This document shows positions 19,912 to 29,071 of a stretch of DNA of 29,071 nucleotides, one piece after another; the stretch's first letter is position 1, and the number at the start of each line of letters is the position of its first letter. Source of the DNA: Schoenoplectus triqueter (taxonomy: Eukaryota; Streptophyta; Magnoliopsida; Poales; Cyperaceae); NCBI GenBank assembly GCA_964058805.1, contig CAXKVV010000723.1, positions 1 to 29,071 of the forward strand, written 5' to 3'. The notes under the pieces are model-generated. The model saw nothing but the letters and a program-made list of their open reading frames with translations. It was not told the origin of the DNA and ran no database searches. Both the position numbers and the translations under genes were made by a program.

Positions 19912-21510
19912 GTGTGCGGTTGAGTTTTGTTTGGACTTTAGAGGCGCCTGCAGGCCGTAGCGCTCTCTCTCTCTCTCGATATATCTCCTTTTTTTTTCAA
20001 ACTCTTTTTTAAGCTCTCTCTCTCACAAACCAACCATTTCTAGAGGTGTAACATAACAACAATAGCAATGGCCAACAATGACAAAACAAACTTAGCATCC
20101 GTGACGAAACAAACGAAATAAGTTTGATTGATTTAAGAAAAAATAAATTAATTGTACACTATAGAGACTAAAAAATAAATTTCTATTTGAAGAGTATAAT
20201 AAAAGCAAAGAAATTATAACAGAATAATATAAATAAAAGACAAAAATGTGTAATGTAACTATAAATTTGAACAGCAGTAGCAACTGACAGGCGGACCTAG
20301 CTATAAAATAGAATTGAAGAGCACAAGGGCGAGGGGCGGATTTTTTTTAGTAAATAGAATAAATAAAAATAGGACAATAATCTGATTATTTTTGAAATAG
20401 TCATAGATAGTCTAATGTAAGTTTAAAACTTGATTCCAACCTCTGAATTTGAGTTTCAAATTCGATTTCAACTTTGAGTGTTTTAAATCACACAATATAT
20501 CCTCCCTCTTCTCTTTTCTTCTTCTTTATCTCTTTCTTTCTTCCGCCATTAGCGGTTATAATAGATTTTTTAATTAATTTTTAGTTTTATTAGAGTTAGT
20601 GTAATTATAGTGTCAAAATGATTATAGATGATTTAATTTAGTTTTAACTACAAAATTAATTTAGATGTAATTAATTAAATTATAGTTTAATATTGATTAA
20701 TTTAGAATAATTTAGAATAATGTAGTTTAATTATACTATTATTTTAAAATAATTTTGTTCAAATTAGTTTAACTCTAGATTAGTTGTAGTTTATTCTTAT
20801 TTAATATATTTTATCTAATAATTCATATTGTGTAGCCGTATAGTACATTGTGTTTGAACGCACATCATCATAAGATACCATACAATGTGTAGATGAATTT
20901 ATATCTACAAAGACTCAATCTCTTCTTGAAGTCGATCATGAGAGATTGCAAACTCGATAAGACATTGATTGCAACACTTGTCGAGAGGTGGAGACCAAAG
21001 ATGTTAATGTTCCACCTACCAATCGGCACAATGACGTTGATACTATGTAGGATGTCTGTTATCTGCGAGGCTTAACTATTTAGGGTATTTTATTATTTTT
21101 TAGTTAATCTTTAAATTTTACTAACTTAATTTTGAAATATAGAAAATGTAGGTCAATCAATTACCGGAGGCCACTGACGATGAGTGGAGCAGGATGTTGG
21201 AGATGCTACTTAGCCTGGATGATGACCCGTACAGCTATGAAGATATCAAAGATAATCTTTGGCTATTCAAGACAAAAAAAAAAGGTGAGTACTTTTAGTT
21301 TTCGACTTATAATATCTTGTGTGTTTGCATAAGTTTTTCCCCCAAATTGCTTCTACACTCTGATGATGATACCATCAAGTGGTATACAGGGACGTTTGCT
21401 TGGATTTTTTCGAGTCAGTGATGTCCCTGAACAACAGTAGAGACTCAGTTTCGACGGTGTATCTCATATGTTCTTCAAGACATGATCAATATACTAAAGG
21501 GTGGATACAA

Positions 21511-23608
21511 AAGTGTGTTGGGATTCGGAATGCCCAAATCCCATTAATGCTCAAGCTGCGGAAAGACCGTAGAACAAAAATTTTACTTCTACTTAAGTTA
21601 GGGATTAAAGTATGTCGGATAATAACCGAGAGTTACAGATATTTAATCCTTTACAAAAGGCGGTAAAATATTATTTTACTTCTAACTTAAGCTTAGGGTT
21701 AAAGTGATGTGTCGGATGATTATCGAGAGATACACACCTCTTTAAACCTTTATTGATCTACTCAATGATTGATTTCTAAAATATTAATCTACTTAACAAT
21801 TAAATAGATTAATATAAGATGTTATACCTCGCTTCCAAATTTCAATTGGAATGAAAATCGACTTGTCTTGGAGTACCAAACGTCTGATGCCTCTGTAGGT
21901 TATCCACCAGGACTGACCAGAGAGCGGCTTATTTCTTTTGCCAGAAATACCGTAAACCGCGGTTTTTCGCAAAAACACTATTCACCCGAGAAAAGATGAA
22001 ATAGTACTATTCACGACTCACAGTAATTCTGTTTCACAAATGTGCAGAAATACCGCAACTTTCATAAAAACACTATTCACCGATCCCGTGAATTCTGAAA
22101 CAACCGTATACCGAGAGAGAGAAAGTAGAACTGATTTGGTGGAACTTTTTCTCTCACCCTACCCCTCTATTTATAGAAAAAGTGGAATTGACAAATTACC
22201 AAAATGCCCTCGTGAATAGTAGGGAGGTTTCAAAGTGAAAAGACCAAAATACCCTTAAAGTTCATCCAATCTACCAAAACTCCATTGGGCTTTTTGGCCA
22301 AATTACCGAAATACCCTTGGGCTTTTTGACAAATTACCAAAATACCCTTGGAGGTCGTCATGGGCCTTTTTGGGCTTTTTGGATTTTGGGCTTTTCTGAT
22401 TTTGGGCTTTTAATTATTAATTAAGACTTTAATTATAAATGGGCTTTGGCCCATAATTCAAATCCATAATTAACATTTAAAATCCAAATCAAATATATAT
22501 AATTGTCATCTACAATTATATTTTTCTCGGTTGTTGTTTCGGCGAATTTATACGACGTGTCCAACACGTTATAAATTCAATCTGATTTTTGCTTCTTGTC
22601 ATCTCTATGACAAATATAATTATATCATATATAATTAATTATAACCATCTTATTATTAATTATAAATAATTCATAATTAATCAATAAGATTCTCCGATTA
22701 ACTCCTATACGGTGTGACCCGACAGGATCCGTGTTATGTTGGTAAATAGAGTTAAAACCGTTTTAACTTCTATAATCATAGGAGGCATCTGGCAGAATGC
22801 ACTATGACCATCCAATTACACAGATGATGATGTACTGTACAATATCATGATCCAGTAAACTATTTACTTGTGTTTAATTCTTTTGTCTCATAGCTATCAG
22901 ATCAGTTTCAAGGTAGGTATGTGTCATCCTTGCAAACTTAATATTTTCTTGATCCTGAGTAAATTATCAAATATAATTACTCTTGTAATTATACTGCTAG
23001 CAGATAATCTTACTCTATCAAGGGGCCCAGTGATGCTATAACTCGTATAGAAATACGAGGGACAATAGTACTTTTGGCAAACCATCTTTTCCTCTGCATA
23101 AGTTATGTATACCGAAGAGCTACCTTTATAGCCACCTTTTACGGATAACGTTTGGTAGAAATCACACACATACATATCTTATGTAGGAAAGATGAATATC
23201 TCATACTTTAGAATTTAATACTGAACGAAAACATTAATGACACGAACACAATTCCATTTAATATTTCATTCGGGGTCTATTAAATGCGATGTTACTAGAA
23301 CATCTATCTATGTGATTAAAATGACAACTCTTTGTCTATGGTCTGTAAAACTTGACCATCATTTAATCCACATACTAACCTGATAACGGTTAATTAGTGT
23401 TCCTGCTAATTACCTTGGTTAGTGACTTTTAAGAGTATATTCTATATTATGAAGTTTCACAATTCCAGTCATGAACTCGGAATGATTCATAAATTCAATA
23501 ATACTCAAGGAAACAAAATATCGTTTAAATATCCAATTCCTGAACAAAGTTTTATATAACCAATTTATCGTATTATTGACTTCAAGATTATTACAAACTA
23601 ACAAAGTG
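21511..23608. repeat. 5-bp target-site duplication of the solo LTR
   Basis: AAGTG at 21511-21515 and 23604-23608, perfect and abutting both LTR ends. Confidence 0.95.
21516..23603 (-). mobile_element. Solo LTR of the same copia family
   Basis: A 2,088-bp copy of the LTR of the 7117-16894 element, in the same minus orientation, with TG...CA ends and its own target duplication. It differs from those LTRs by roughly 2% substitutions, one 10-bp deletion in the GGGCTTTT repeat (about 22390) and two 1-bp deletions. No internal sequence remains, as expected after recombination between the two LTRs of one insertion. Confidence 0.96.
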
Positions 23609-24080
23609 CACATAAAGTATTGTAATGCTTGTACTAAAATATGTCTCATGTAATTTGTCTTTGATTAGAAGGTTGATTTGTCGGTGACGTTGATTGGTTG
23701 GTGACATTGATGCATCGTATTTTTTTCGAGAGCCTACAATTTATTTTATAGTATTGAACTTTATTTTTATTATTTTAAAATTAAATTAATTTTTATTATT
23801 TACTATTTAAAACTTAGCAACTACAATATAATTATAACATTCTTTATCTGCTTTCATCCCTTCAATAATATGGTAACTAATTAAACATAACAACATAATT
23901 TAATAAATATCTAAAAAGTTACTAAACTATTAAAAAATAATAGAACATAATAAAATAACTAAATAAACTATTAAGACCTATAAAAATAATATATAAATCA
24001 TTAAATAGAAAAAATTTTGAGATGACACCGAGTTTAAAACTCAAGTTTCAGGAGTGAGAAGCGAGTTTCAAACTTGGGTA

Positions 24081-24379
24081 TGACTATCCCTGATAAATTT
24101 GAGTGCTGACGCACGAGGAGGGCGCACTTGACCTTTAAAATTTATAATCCCTTGAACAACACTAAGTTTAGTCGCAAGCGTACAACATACATTCAGTATA
24201 GTAAGGATGTCGAACTAAAAGGACAGTGAAAACCACCAGACTTGACTTACTTCGGATTCTAGATGTGCAAAAATAAAAATAAAATGAGGGTTTGTTCGAA
24301 TGATTTATTTTTGATATTTTTATAAGCAAAATAGAAAGCAATAAACTGAACATAGTATTCATGCTTCTCATAATTGTAG
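24081..24379. other. Spacer between the second PMD element and the gag relic
   Basis: AT-rich; no gene or repeat that I can recognise. It could be further decayed internal sequence of either neighbouring element. Confidence 0.4.
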
Positions 24380-24990
24380 CGGTCTACGTTAGGTTTGTTG
24401 CCACAACCACCTTAGCTTATGTCTCATCTTCGGCCACCTTAACTAGATCATCTTTCAAAATAACCTTTCTCCGAGATCCGAGTTTGTGTCATTTTTGAAT
24501 TTGTTCCTTTATTAAACTTATTGTTGTTGAGACTTATCTTTGCTTGCAATGCTTCTTCGAGAGTCTCCTGTTTCATTTTTCTTCTCTGCTCATGGGCCAT
24601 CAAAGATCCCTCTAGTTCATCTATTGTTAGTGTTGAAAGATTATTCGATTCCTCGGTCACACATTTAATGTTCTTGAATTCATCAGTCCACATTTTTGTA
24701 CACTTCCCGAGTGTGTCCCATGCCTCCTTCACTATTTTTCTCGAAACTTACTTTTATCTACTATCTGTTAGAGCATGTAGAGAACACTCTTGCTCTTCAT
24801 CTTCTTCTCTTTGACTGCCTTGATTTGTGTCTCTGTTATCTCTTGCACTGTAAGATCAATTTCTTCATAGCCTTCTTCGATTATCTTTCTTGCACACCCA
24901 TTAGAGCTTTGATTTATATACTCTAATTGTTGTAATTTGTCTTTGTGAGTTTTGGCAACACTAGTTGACTGAGCAAATGGCCTCCGAAAT
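24380..24990 (-). pseudogene. copia gag relic (DUF4219/UBN2 type) of another family
   Basis: From the primer-site side the translation shows KTHKDKLQQLEY and EEIDLTVQEITETQIKAVKE, then KEAWDTLGKC, then ESNNLSTLTIDELEGSL, EQRRK and EEALQAKISLNN, in the order of UBN2-type gag proteins of plant copia elements. About 75 residues that normally lie between the DTLGKC segment and NNLSTLTIDEL are missing. A remnant of a CCHC knuckle (RYNYEKHEY) is seen near 24380-24400, with its cysteines lost. Stops and frameshifts are frequent. It belongs to a different, much older family than the 7117-16894 element. Confidence 0.8.
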
Positions 24991-24999
24991 CATCCATGA

Positions 25000-25011
25000 G
25001 CTCTAATACCG
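25000..25011 (-). other. Decayed tRNA-Met primer-binding site
   Basis: CGGTATTAGAGC on the minus strand, two changes from the standard TGGTATCAGAGC, placed between the gag relic and the LTR-like sequence. Confidence 0.65.
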
Positions 25012-25014
25012 ATA

Positions 25015-25345
25015 TGTTTTTATTACTAAATGCTCGTTCGGTCTTTTAGAACACAACACAATATAAGAAACAAGTGGATTTTCAATGAACTCTCAAACTA
25101 TTTCTCTATTAAACTTCAATGGAATTATGATCTTCTCTTACACATGCACAAAATTGCTTATATTTTTCTCTTTTTTAACTTCTTGCATTCTCGTAGCACA
25201 CCACCCTTATTTATACTAGTCGATGTCTTTAATGCACCTCACACAAAATTAATACAAAATTTTAAAATATTCTTTATATTATTATGTCTTAACAATTTAG
25301 GTATAATATCTTAATTATTTCTTATACTAATTGTATGTCTTAACA
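25015..25345 (-). repeat. Probable 5' LTR of the old gag relic
   Basis: On minus it starts TGTTAAGACATACAATTAG at 25345 and ends AAAACA at 25015, a few bases from the primer site. TATAAATAAGG lies on the minus strand around 25205-25215. The length of about 331 bp is typical for small copia LTRs. The 3' LTR was not found, so the outer boundary rests only on the TG...CA ends and is tentative. Confidence 0.5.
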
Positions 25346-26422
25346 TTTAAGTAGGAAAATATTACATTTCTTTCTCTCTTTTCAGATTTTATCGATATCT
25401 TGTAAGTTCTATTATTTTTTTTCAGATCTCGAGACTTAAACATTATCATTTTCAACAAACACATGATTTGCCAACCTCTGATGCTTGCTGCGCGCAACTT
25501 AATGGAGCAGGTGATGCAAGCAAATGCCATTCTGATCCTTATGTATTCTTCTTTCCTTACTTCTTTCTTTCTTTATTTATTTGGATGAAGCTGGCTCGTT
25601 TTGCACACCTCTCCACCACAATGTTGAAGATGCACCATCTCCGAGCTGACTATCCATTTGGTTCTCTCGTCAACTTTGCACTTGACTCGATGAGCTACGC
25701 CTTCCCTTTCCTTCCTAGCATTTGCAGCCATCTAATGTGGTTCAGCGGGTGCTATGTCTCTTTCGCAATATCCGTCCCGGATCCGATCTCACTCACTTTT
25801 AGGTAACAATCAAGGTTCACAAAATTAGAATCAGAAGAGGCAAGTTGACTATGGAATCGAGAATCATCCAGAATCGGTCAAGTCGGATCGGAAACTCAAA
25901 TTTTTTTCAAAAAAAAAACTTATTTTTCATTGATAATAGGGGGAATTATAAAAAAATATTTTGTCAAAAAATTCATGTTAGAAAAAACTAGAAAGGATTG
26001 CAGCCAATCAAAATCATAATTGTATTTTTAATGTTTTAGAAGGCTGAGAAATAAAAAAAATCATCAATTAACAGAATTAATTTAATTAATTGATCACTAA
26101 AGAATTAATTGATAATTAACTAAAGGAAAAAATGGAAAAATAATAATTATTATAAAATTTGATATGATTTATGAAAAATTTGGTCAATTTTTGATGAAAT
26201 TTTGAGAAAGGAATCCTTTAAAACAAATTCAAATACTCAAAGTTGATTCAGAAAATTAAAAAATTAGTCAAATACTATGAATTTAATGCATGAACCAGGG
26301 CTGAAGTAGAGCCCACTTGTCGGATTGTGAAGCCATGGCTCGCATGCACCAAATTCATTTAAAAAAGAAAAAAGAGAGAATTTCTCTCCCATTTGAACTT
26401 ACAGGTGGGGATGGATAGCTTA
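25346..26422. other. Gene-poor spacer
   Basis: 25480-25800 is less AT-rich and has short ORFs on both strands (for example a roughly 50-codon minus ORF beginning MAANARKER near 25730), but no domain that I recognise; it may be an old gene fragment. 25870-26390 is AT-rich, and I see nothing in it. Confidence 0.4.
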
Positions 26423-26935
26423 TTACTTCTCTCTGCAAATAGCAACTCCCAACTCTTCTCGTCTCTCCCGATGCTTCTTCGTCCAGATCCCTCTTTCTTT
26501 TTTCCCTTTTCCTTCGCCGCCGGTCAAGAACCACGCAGGATAGGCCGAAGTACTCAACATTAAGCCCAATTCATCACAAATTTCGGTGATATGAACCCGA
26601 GAGAGCGCCCGATGCTTCTTCGTCCAGATCCCTCTTTCTTTTTTCCCTTTTCCTTCGCCGCCGGTCAAGAACCACGCAGGATAGGCCGAATTACTCAACA
26701 TTAAACCCAATTCATCACAAATTTCGGTGATATGAACCCGAGAGAGCGAGAATCTGAACTCGATTTCAGAAAAGATCGAGGAATTACAGAGGAAAAACGC
26801 TAGGCCGAGTAACTCGGGGTATAATCGGCTCGGCAGACGGCGATTCCGAGTAACTCGGGGTATAAACGCTAGGCAAACCATGGTAACAACATATTGACAT
26901 ATATGTACTCTATCTAGCTTAGACCTTTGCGACAC
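26423..26935 (-). CDS. Hypothetical ORF containing an internal 47-residue duplication
   Basis: 170-codon open frame whose C-terminal half is a tandem pair of segments beginning SRVHITEICDELGLML. I do not recognise a family. The gene strand is purine/pyrimidine-biased in the way plant 5' UTRs and first exons are, so this may be leader or intergenic sequence and not protein-coding. That the duplication keeps the frame follows from its length (141 = 3 x 47) and does not prove coding. There is no obvious neighbour on the same strand that it would belong to. Confidence 0.2.
   Translation of the reverse strand: MSQRSKLDRVHICQYVVTMVCLAFIPRVTRNRRLPSRLYPELLGLAFFLCNSSIFSEIEFRFSLSRVHITEICDELGLMLSNSAYPAWFLTGGEGKGKKERGIWTKKHRALSRVHITEICDELGLMLSTSAYPAWFLTGGEGKGKKERGIWTKKHRERREELGVAICREK
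26467..26748. repeat. 141-bp tandem duplication
   Basis: Copies 26467-26607 and 26608-26748 abut exactly and differ at about two bases, both in the CCGAAKTACTCAACATTAARCC stretch, so the duplication is recent. Confidence 0.97.
26805..26865. repeat. Repeated palindromic 20-mer
   Basis: CCGAGTAACTCGGGGTATAA occurs at 26805-26824 and 26846-26865, each containing the palindrome CGAGTAACTCG. AACGCTAGG flanks the pair on both outer sides. Confidence 0.9.
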
Positions 26936-27040
26936 CTGTTAACCCGATAACAGTCCTGAATACAGTAATTAACTACTAATCTGCTATGCTCAGTTAGCCA
27001 ACCAAACTAAACTGAATGAAATATATATAATTCAACGCAG

Positions 27041-28066
27041 CTTCCTCCTCTGTTCAACATGCCAAAATCGCAACTGCAATGCTATGGAGAAGGGGTGTAT
27101 TGCATATGAGAGGAATACCTGAGCAGGTGCGCCACAGCAAAGATGGACCGAGAAGATACGCCTTGGTTGTTGCCTACAGCATTTCCACTACAGGACCCTC
27201 CATTTTTGGTTTGGCCCCGTTCAATCACATCTTGGGCGAGACTCACAATGTCTCCAGAGGAAATCCCACAATGAGATATCTGTATGAAATGAATGCACCG
27301 GATATGGTGATAGGATTTTTGCCAAAACCAAGCATAGAGTGGCGTGGGACAGTCAGAATCAAGTGCAATGAGTCAGGCCTCGAGGCTGAGGTATGTTACT
27401 ACAGAGGTCACTCATTTTGGGATTTCGGGGTAATTCCAGGTGTATAAAAGGAAAGATCTTCAATACCGGTACATAACAAATCATCTATGAGATCAACAGC
27501 CACTGGGACAGGTATGTGTTTATTCACCTTTTTTAGTTTATAATTTATCTTAATTTATGAAAGATTGAGGCTAAACTTATTTCCTTTCAGAATTGTTTTG
27601 TTGAAGGATGTTGAGAAAGGAGAGGTCCAAGTTGTGTATGATTCCAAGAAGGCCATATCAAAAATTGAAACACCTGTATTGACGAATCCAAAGGTACATA
27701 TATATATATATATATATTATTACTAACCTGGCTCATTAATTTGCATGTTTTAAGTCAATTAAATACAAGTACTGAGTAATAAATATATTTCTTGTTTACA
27801 TTTTTTTTCAGGGATTGGCTGTGACAGAATCTGCAACAATATGGGGGCAAGGTGAGCCAAGCCATCATGGAAAAGGATTGAGAGAGAGCAAGAGAGGAAA
27901 AGAGCAATATAGAGGAGAGACAGAGCATCAGTTAGAGAGAGAAAGGAAGAAGGGGCAATTAATATGGATGCCAAAACATTGCTCTGTTTAAGGCCAGTGG
28001 GAGTACTCTCCCTTGCATGACTCGGTGCCGCAAGCACCAATTGTTATGCCACTCCCTTCAGCAAAC
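27041..28066 (+). pseudogene. Oxysterol-binding-protein-related (ORP) pseudogene, 5'-truncated and missing the lipid-binding signature
   Basis: ORPs move sterols or phosphoinositides between membranes. Exon 27041-27511 follows an acceptor (AACGCAG) and begins LPPLFNMPKSQLQCYGEGV. It has a TGA at 27107, then a frameshift into YALVVAYSISTTGPSIFGLAPFNHILGETHNVSRG. At about 27285 the frame jumps from MRYLYE straight to MNAPDM, losing about 55-60 residues that in the family include the EQVSHHPP signature. WRGTVRIKCNESGLEAEV, HSFWDF and YEINSHWDR follow with another frameshift and a stop. Exons 27591-27693 (KDVEKGEVQVVYDSKKAI) and 27812 onward (GLAVTESATIWGQ, LERERKKG, a premature TAA, then SVPQAPIVMPLP) keep normal splice sites. 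The introns show that it arose by genomic duplication, not retroposition. An upstream first exon was not found. It resembles the plant ORP4-type branch most. Confidence 0.88.
27697..27717. repeat. (TA)n microsatellite in ORP pseudogene intron
   Basis: Alternating TA run just after the donor site of exon 27591-27693. Confidence 0.85.
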
Positions 28067-28447
28067 TTATTTTCTTATTATCAGTAAATTCATTTGAATC
28101 ATTGAAAGAATTTATATGAATCCGTACATTTTAAATCATCCATCGATCATACACCTTATATACAAATCAATGATCTTACTGTAATATCTGTATAAATTAA
28201 CATAATTCCGTGTACAATAAAAAGAATGCTATGGAGCCGGCCTTGGGCTGAAGTAGCTAGAATATAGCTCCTGCTGCATGTAATGGATTTCTTGCACATT
28301 GTTACTGTATCTGCAGAAGCCTAGTGTTGTGTTTTCTATATATGTCATATGTTGCTAGTTAGCATGTAATTGATCAAGTAACAGTAGCAAGCAAGCAAGA
28401 CAGAGGCGGCGAGCAGCGAGCTTGTTAGAGTCAACGGACAATCCATC
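28067..28447. other. Intergenic spacer and 3' UTR region of the thaumatin-like gene
   Basis: No gene seen. The part next to 28447 should hold the 3' UTR of the minus-strand thaumatin-like gene. Confidence 0.5.
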
Positions 28448-29071
28448 TCATGATGAGTAGATAGAAAAGGAAATGGTGAGGAGGAGAAACAGCAGCAGGA
28501 GATGGCAGGTGATGGTTGATGATGCCGCATTTGTTGCTGAGCTGGTCATGTCGAAGTCTAGCGGTCTGTCACTGTTAGATTCAGATGATGCGCTGGCGCC
28601 ATTGGCAGCGGCCATTCTGCTACCTCCAGTTGTAGCCATGGCACCATTTTCTGGTGGATAGCTGCCAACCCAAGTGTCGTCTGATCTCTTCATCCTGCAA
28701 TTGTATATATTTCATACATAGCATCGGTATCAGCACAAGCATCAGGGATTTAATTATTAACTAAAGGGAGATGAAATAAATTAAGAGAGGTGTGCACAGA
28801 GAGTACGCATTGGCAGGAGGGCAGAAGGCGATGGTGTAGTCGAAGGCAGTGCTGCATGTGAAGGTGCTGGTTTTGTCATCGTACGCGTAGCTGTAGGCGC
28901 GGGGGCAGGCTGCCTTGAACACCGCTGAGTAGCTTGTGGGCCGGCATGTGTTGGGGTTTCCGTACTCCCCGTTGCAACAGAACTCATCCTGCCCAAATGC
29001 CTCACATGCGCTCCGGCATGCTATCACCCCTTCCCCACAATCCACCTGCAGCTCCTTCGGGCATTCTGTGT
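28448..29071 (-). CDS. Thaumatin-like protein with C-terminal GPI-anchor-type tail, 3' part
   Basis: Secreted pathogenesis-related family 5 (thaumatin-like) protein; members bind or hydrolyse beta-glucans and respond to fungi and stress. The exon 29071-28807 (running off the right edge) encodes the Cys-rich end of the thaumatin fold: CPKELQVDCGEGVIACRSAC, FGQDEFCCNGEYGNPNTC, then ACPRAYSYAYDDKTSTFTC and YTIAFCPP. The donor is GTACTC. The last exon, 28694-28448, joins in phase 2 and adds about 80 residues: a Ser/Ala-rich linker, then a hydrophobic end CHLLLLFLLLTISFSI, the layout of a GPI-attachment signal after small residues. Short thaumatin-like proteins lack such an extension, so this is the long, probably plasma-membrane-anchored type. 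The acidic-cleft residues and signal peptide lie outside the window. Confidence 0.93.

Larger units (their letters stand above)
19592..20336 (-). promoter_or_regulatory. Upstream region of the oxidase gene with microsatellites
   Basis: No coding exon. It carries a CTGGAA hexamer array and two CT runs (19880-19900, 19963-19977; GA on the gene strand), as often found around plant transcription starts, then AT-rich DNA from 20040 to 20330. No certain TATA box is identified. Confidence 0.4.
20836..23680 (+). pseudogene. Second plant mobile domain gene relic, interrupted by a solo LTR
   Basis: Exon 20836-21084 follows the acceptor TTGTGTAG and aligns with exon 2 of the first PMD gene. It carries LVERWRPK and MFHLPIGTMTL. 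Exon 21152-21284 carries TDDEWSRMLEMLLSLDDDPY. Around 21330-21510 the pieces SDDDTIKWY and NNSRDSVSTVYL are visible in different frames. The solo LTR then splits the coding region, and similarity resumes at 23609 with a degraded stretch matching the GQAILSCLYF part of the first copy. Frameshifts and stops make it non-functional. It keeps some Trp codons that the first copy lost, so the two copies decayed independently. Confidence 0.75.
20337..24080 (+). mobile_element. Second PMD-carrying TIR element, decayed, with a nested solo LTR
   Basis: The left end CGGATTTTTTTTAGTAAATA matches the terminal repeat of the 4644-17820 element at nearly every base. Inside are homologous PMD exons on plus. 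At the right, GAGTTTAAAACTC (24030-24042) and a second GAGTTTCAAACTTGG-like word resemble the subterminal palindromes of the first element. I cannot find a matching right terminal repeat or a target duplication, so the right end is truncated or too decayed and the coordinate is approximate. 20530-20835 is AT-rich upstream arm. Confidence 0.55.

Noticed and set aside
20337..24120. Target-site duplication for the second PMD element (GAGGGGCG-like words on both sides)
   Set aside because: The right-hand match is imperfect and not next to any recognisable terminal repeat.
28473..28661. 62-codon plus-strand ORF
   Set aside because: Antisense shadow of the last exon of the thaumatin-like gene.

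Overview
The window is nuclear DNA of a flowering plant. It has split genes with GT-AG introns, plant-specific gene families (an autoinhibited Ca2+-ATPase, a thaumatin-like protein, plant mobile domain genes), nested plant retrotransposons and CT/GA microsatellites next to genes. I cannot name the species.

Layout. 1-3465 (minus): the first 12 coding exons of an ACA8/9/10-type plasma-membrane Ca2+-ATPase, running off the left edge, with a SINE in one intron. 3466-4634: its likely 5' UTR and promoter, bounded by a ten-copy ATATC microsatellite. 4644-17820: one compound insertion, a terminal-inverted-repeat (Mutator-like) element carrying a decayed plant mobile domain (PMD) gene on the minus strand. 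That gene was in turn split by a 9.8-kb Ty1/copia retrotransposon (7117-16894, minus orientation) with 2.1-kb LTRs, perfect 5-bp target duplications, a tRNA-Met primer site and a polypurine tract. 18194-19591 (minus): an intact two-exon sarcosine/pipecolate oxidase gene. 20337 to about 24080: a second, more decayed PMD element (plus strand), holding a solo LTR of the same copia family with its own 5-bp duplication. About 24370-25345 (minus): an older, unrelated copia gag relic with one LTR and a mutated primer site. 26423-26935: a 141-bp tandem duplication in a segment of unknown function. 27041-28066 (plus): an oxysterol-binding-protein-related (ORP) pseudogene. 28448-29071 (minus): the 3' end of a GPI-anchored-type thaumatin-like protein gene, running off the right edge.

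The three live genes (Ca2+-ATPase, oxidase, thaumatin-like) show no functional link; they are ordinary neighbours separated by transposons. The most interesting structure is in the copia element. Its LTRs differ at only about three positions, so it moved recently, yet its coding region carries nonsense codons, frameshifts and domain deletions, which suggests movement by proteins supplied in trans. Its roughly 1.9-kb untranslated leader is built from three sets of tandem repeats that repeatedly present one stem-loop, and the stem bases change in compensating pairs between copies. I found no CRISPR array, tRNA or rRNA gene, and no clearly new multi-gene system.
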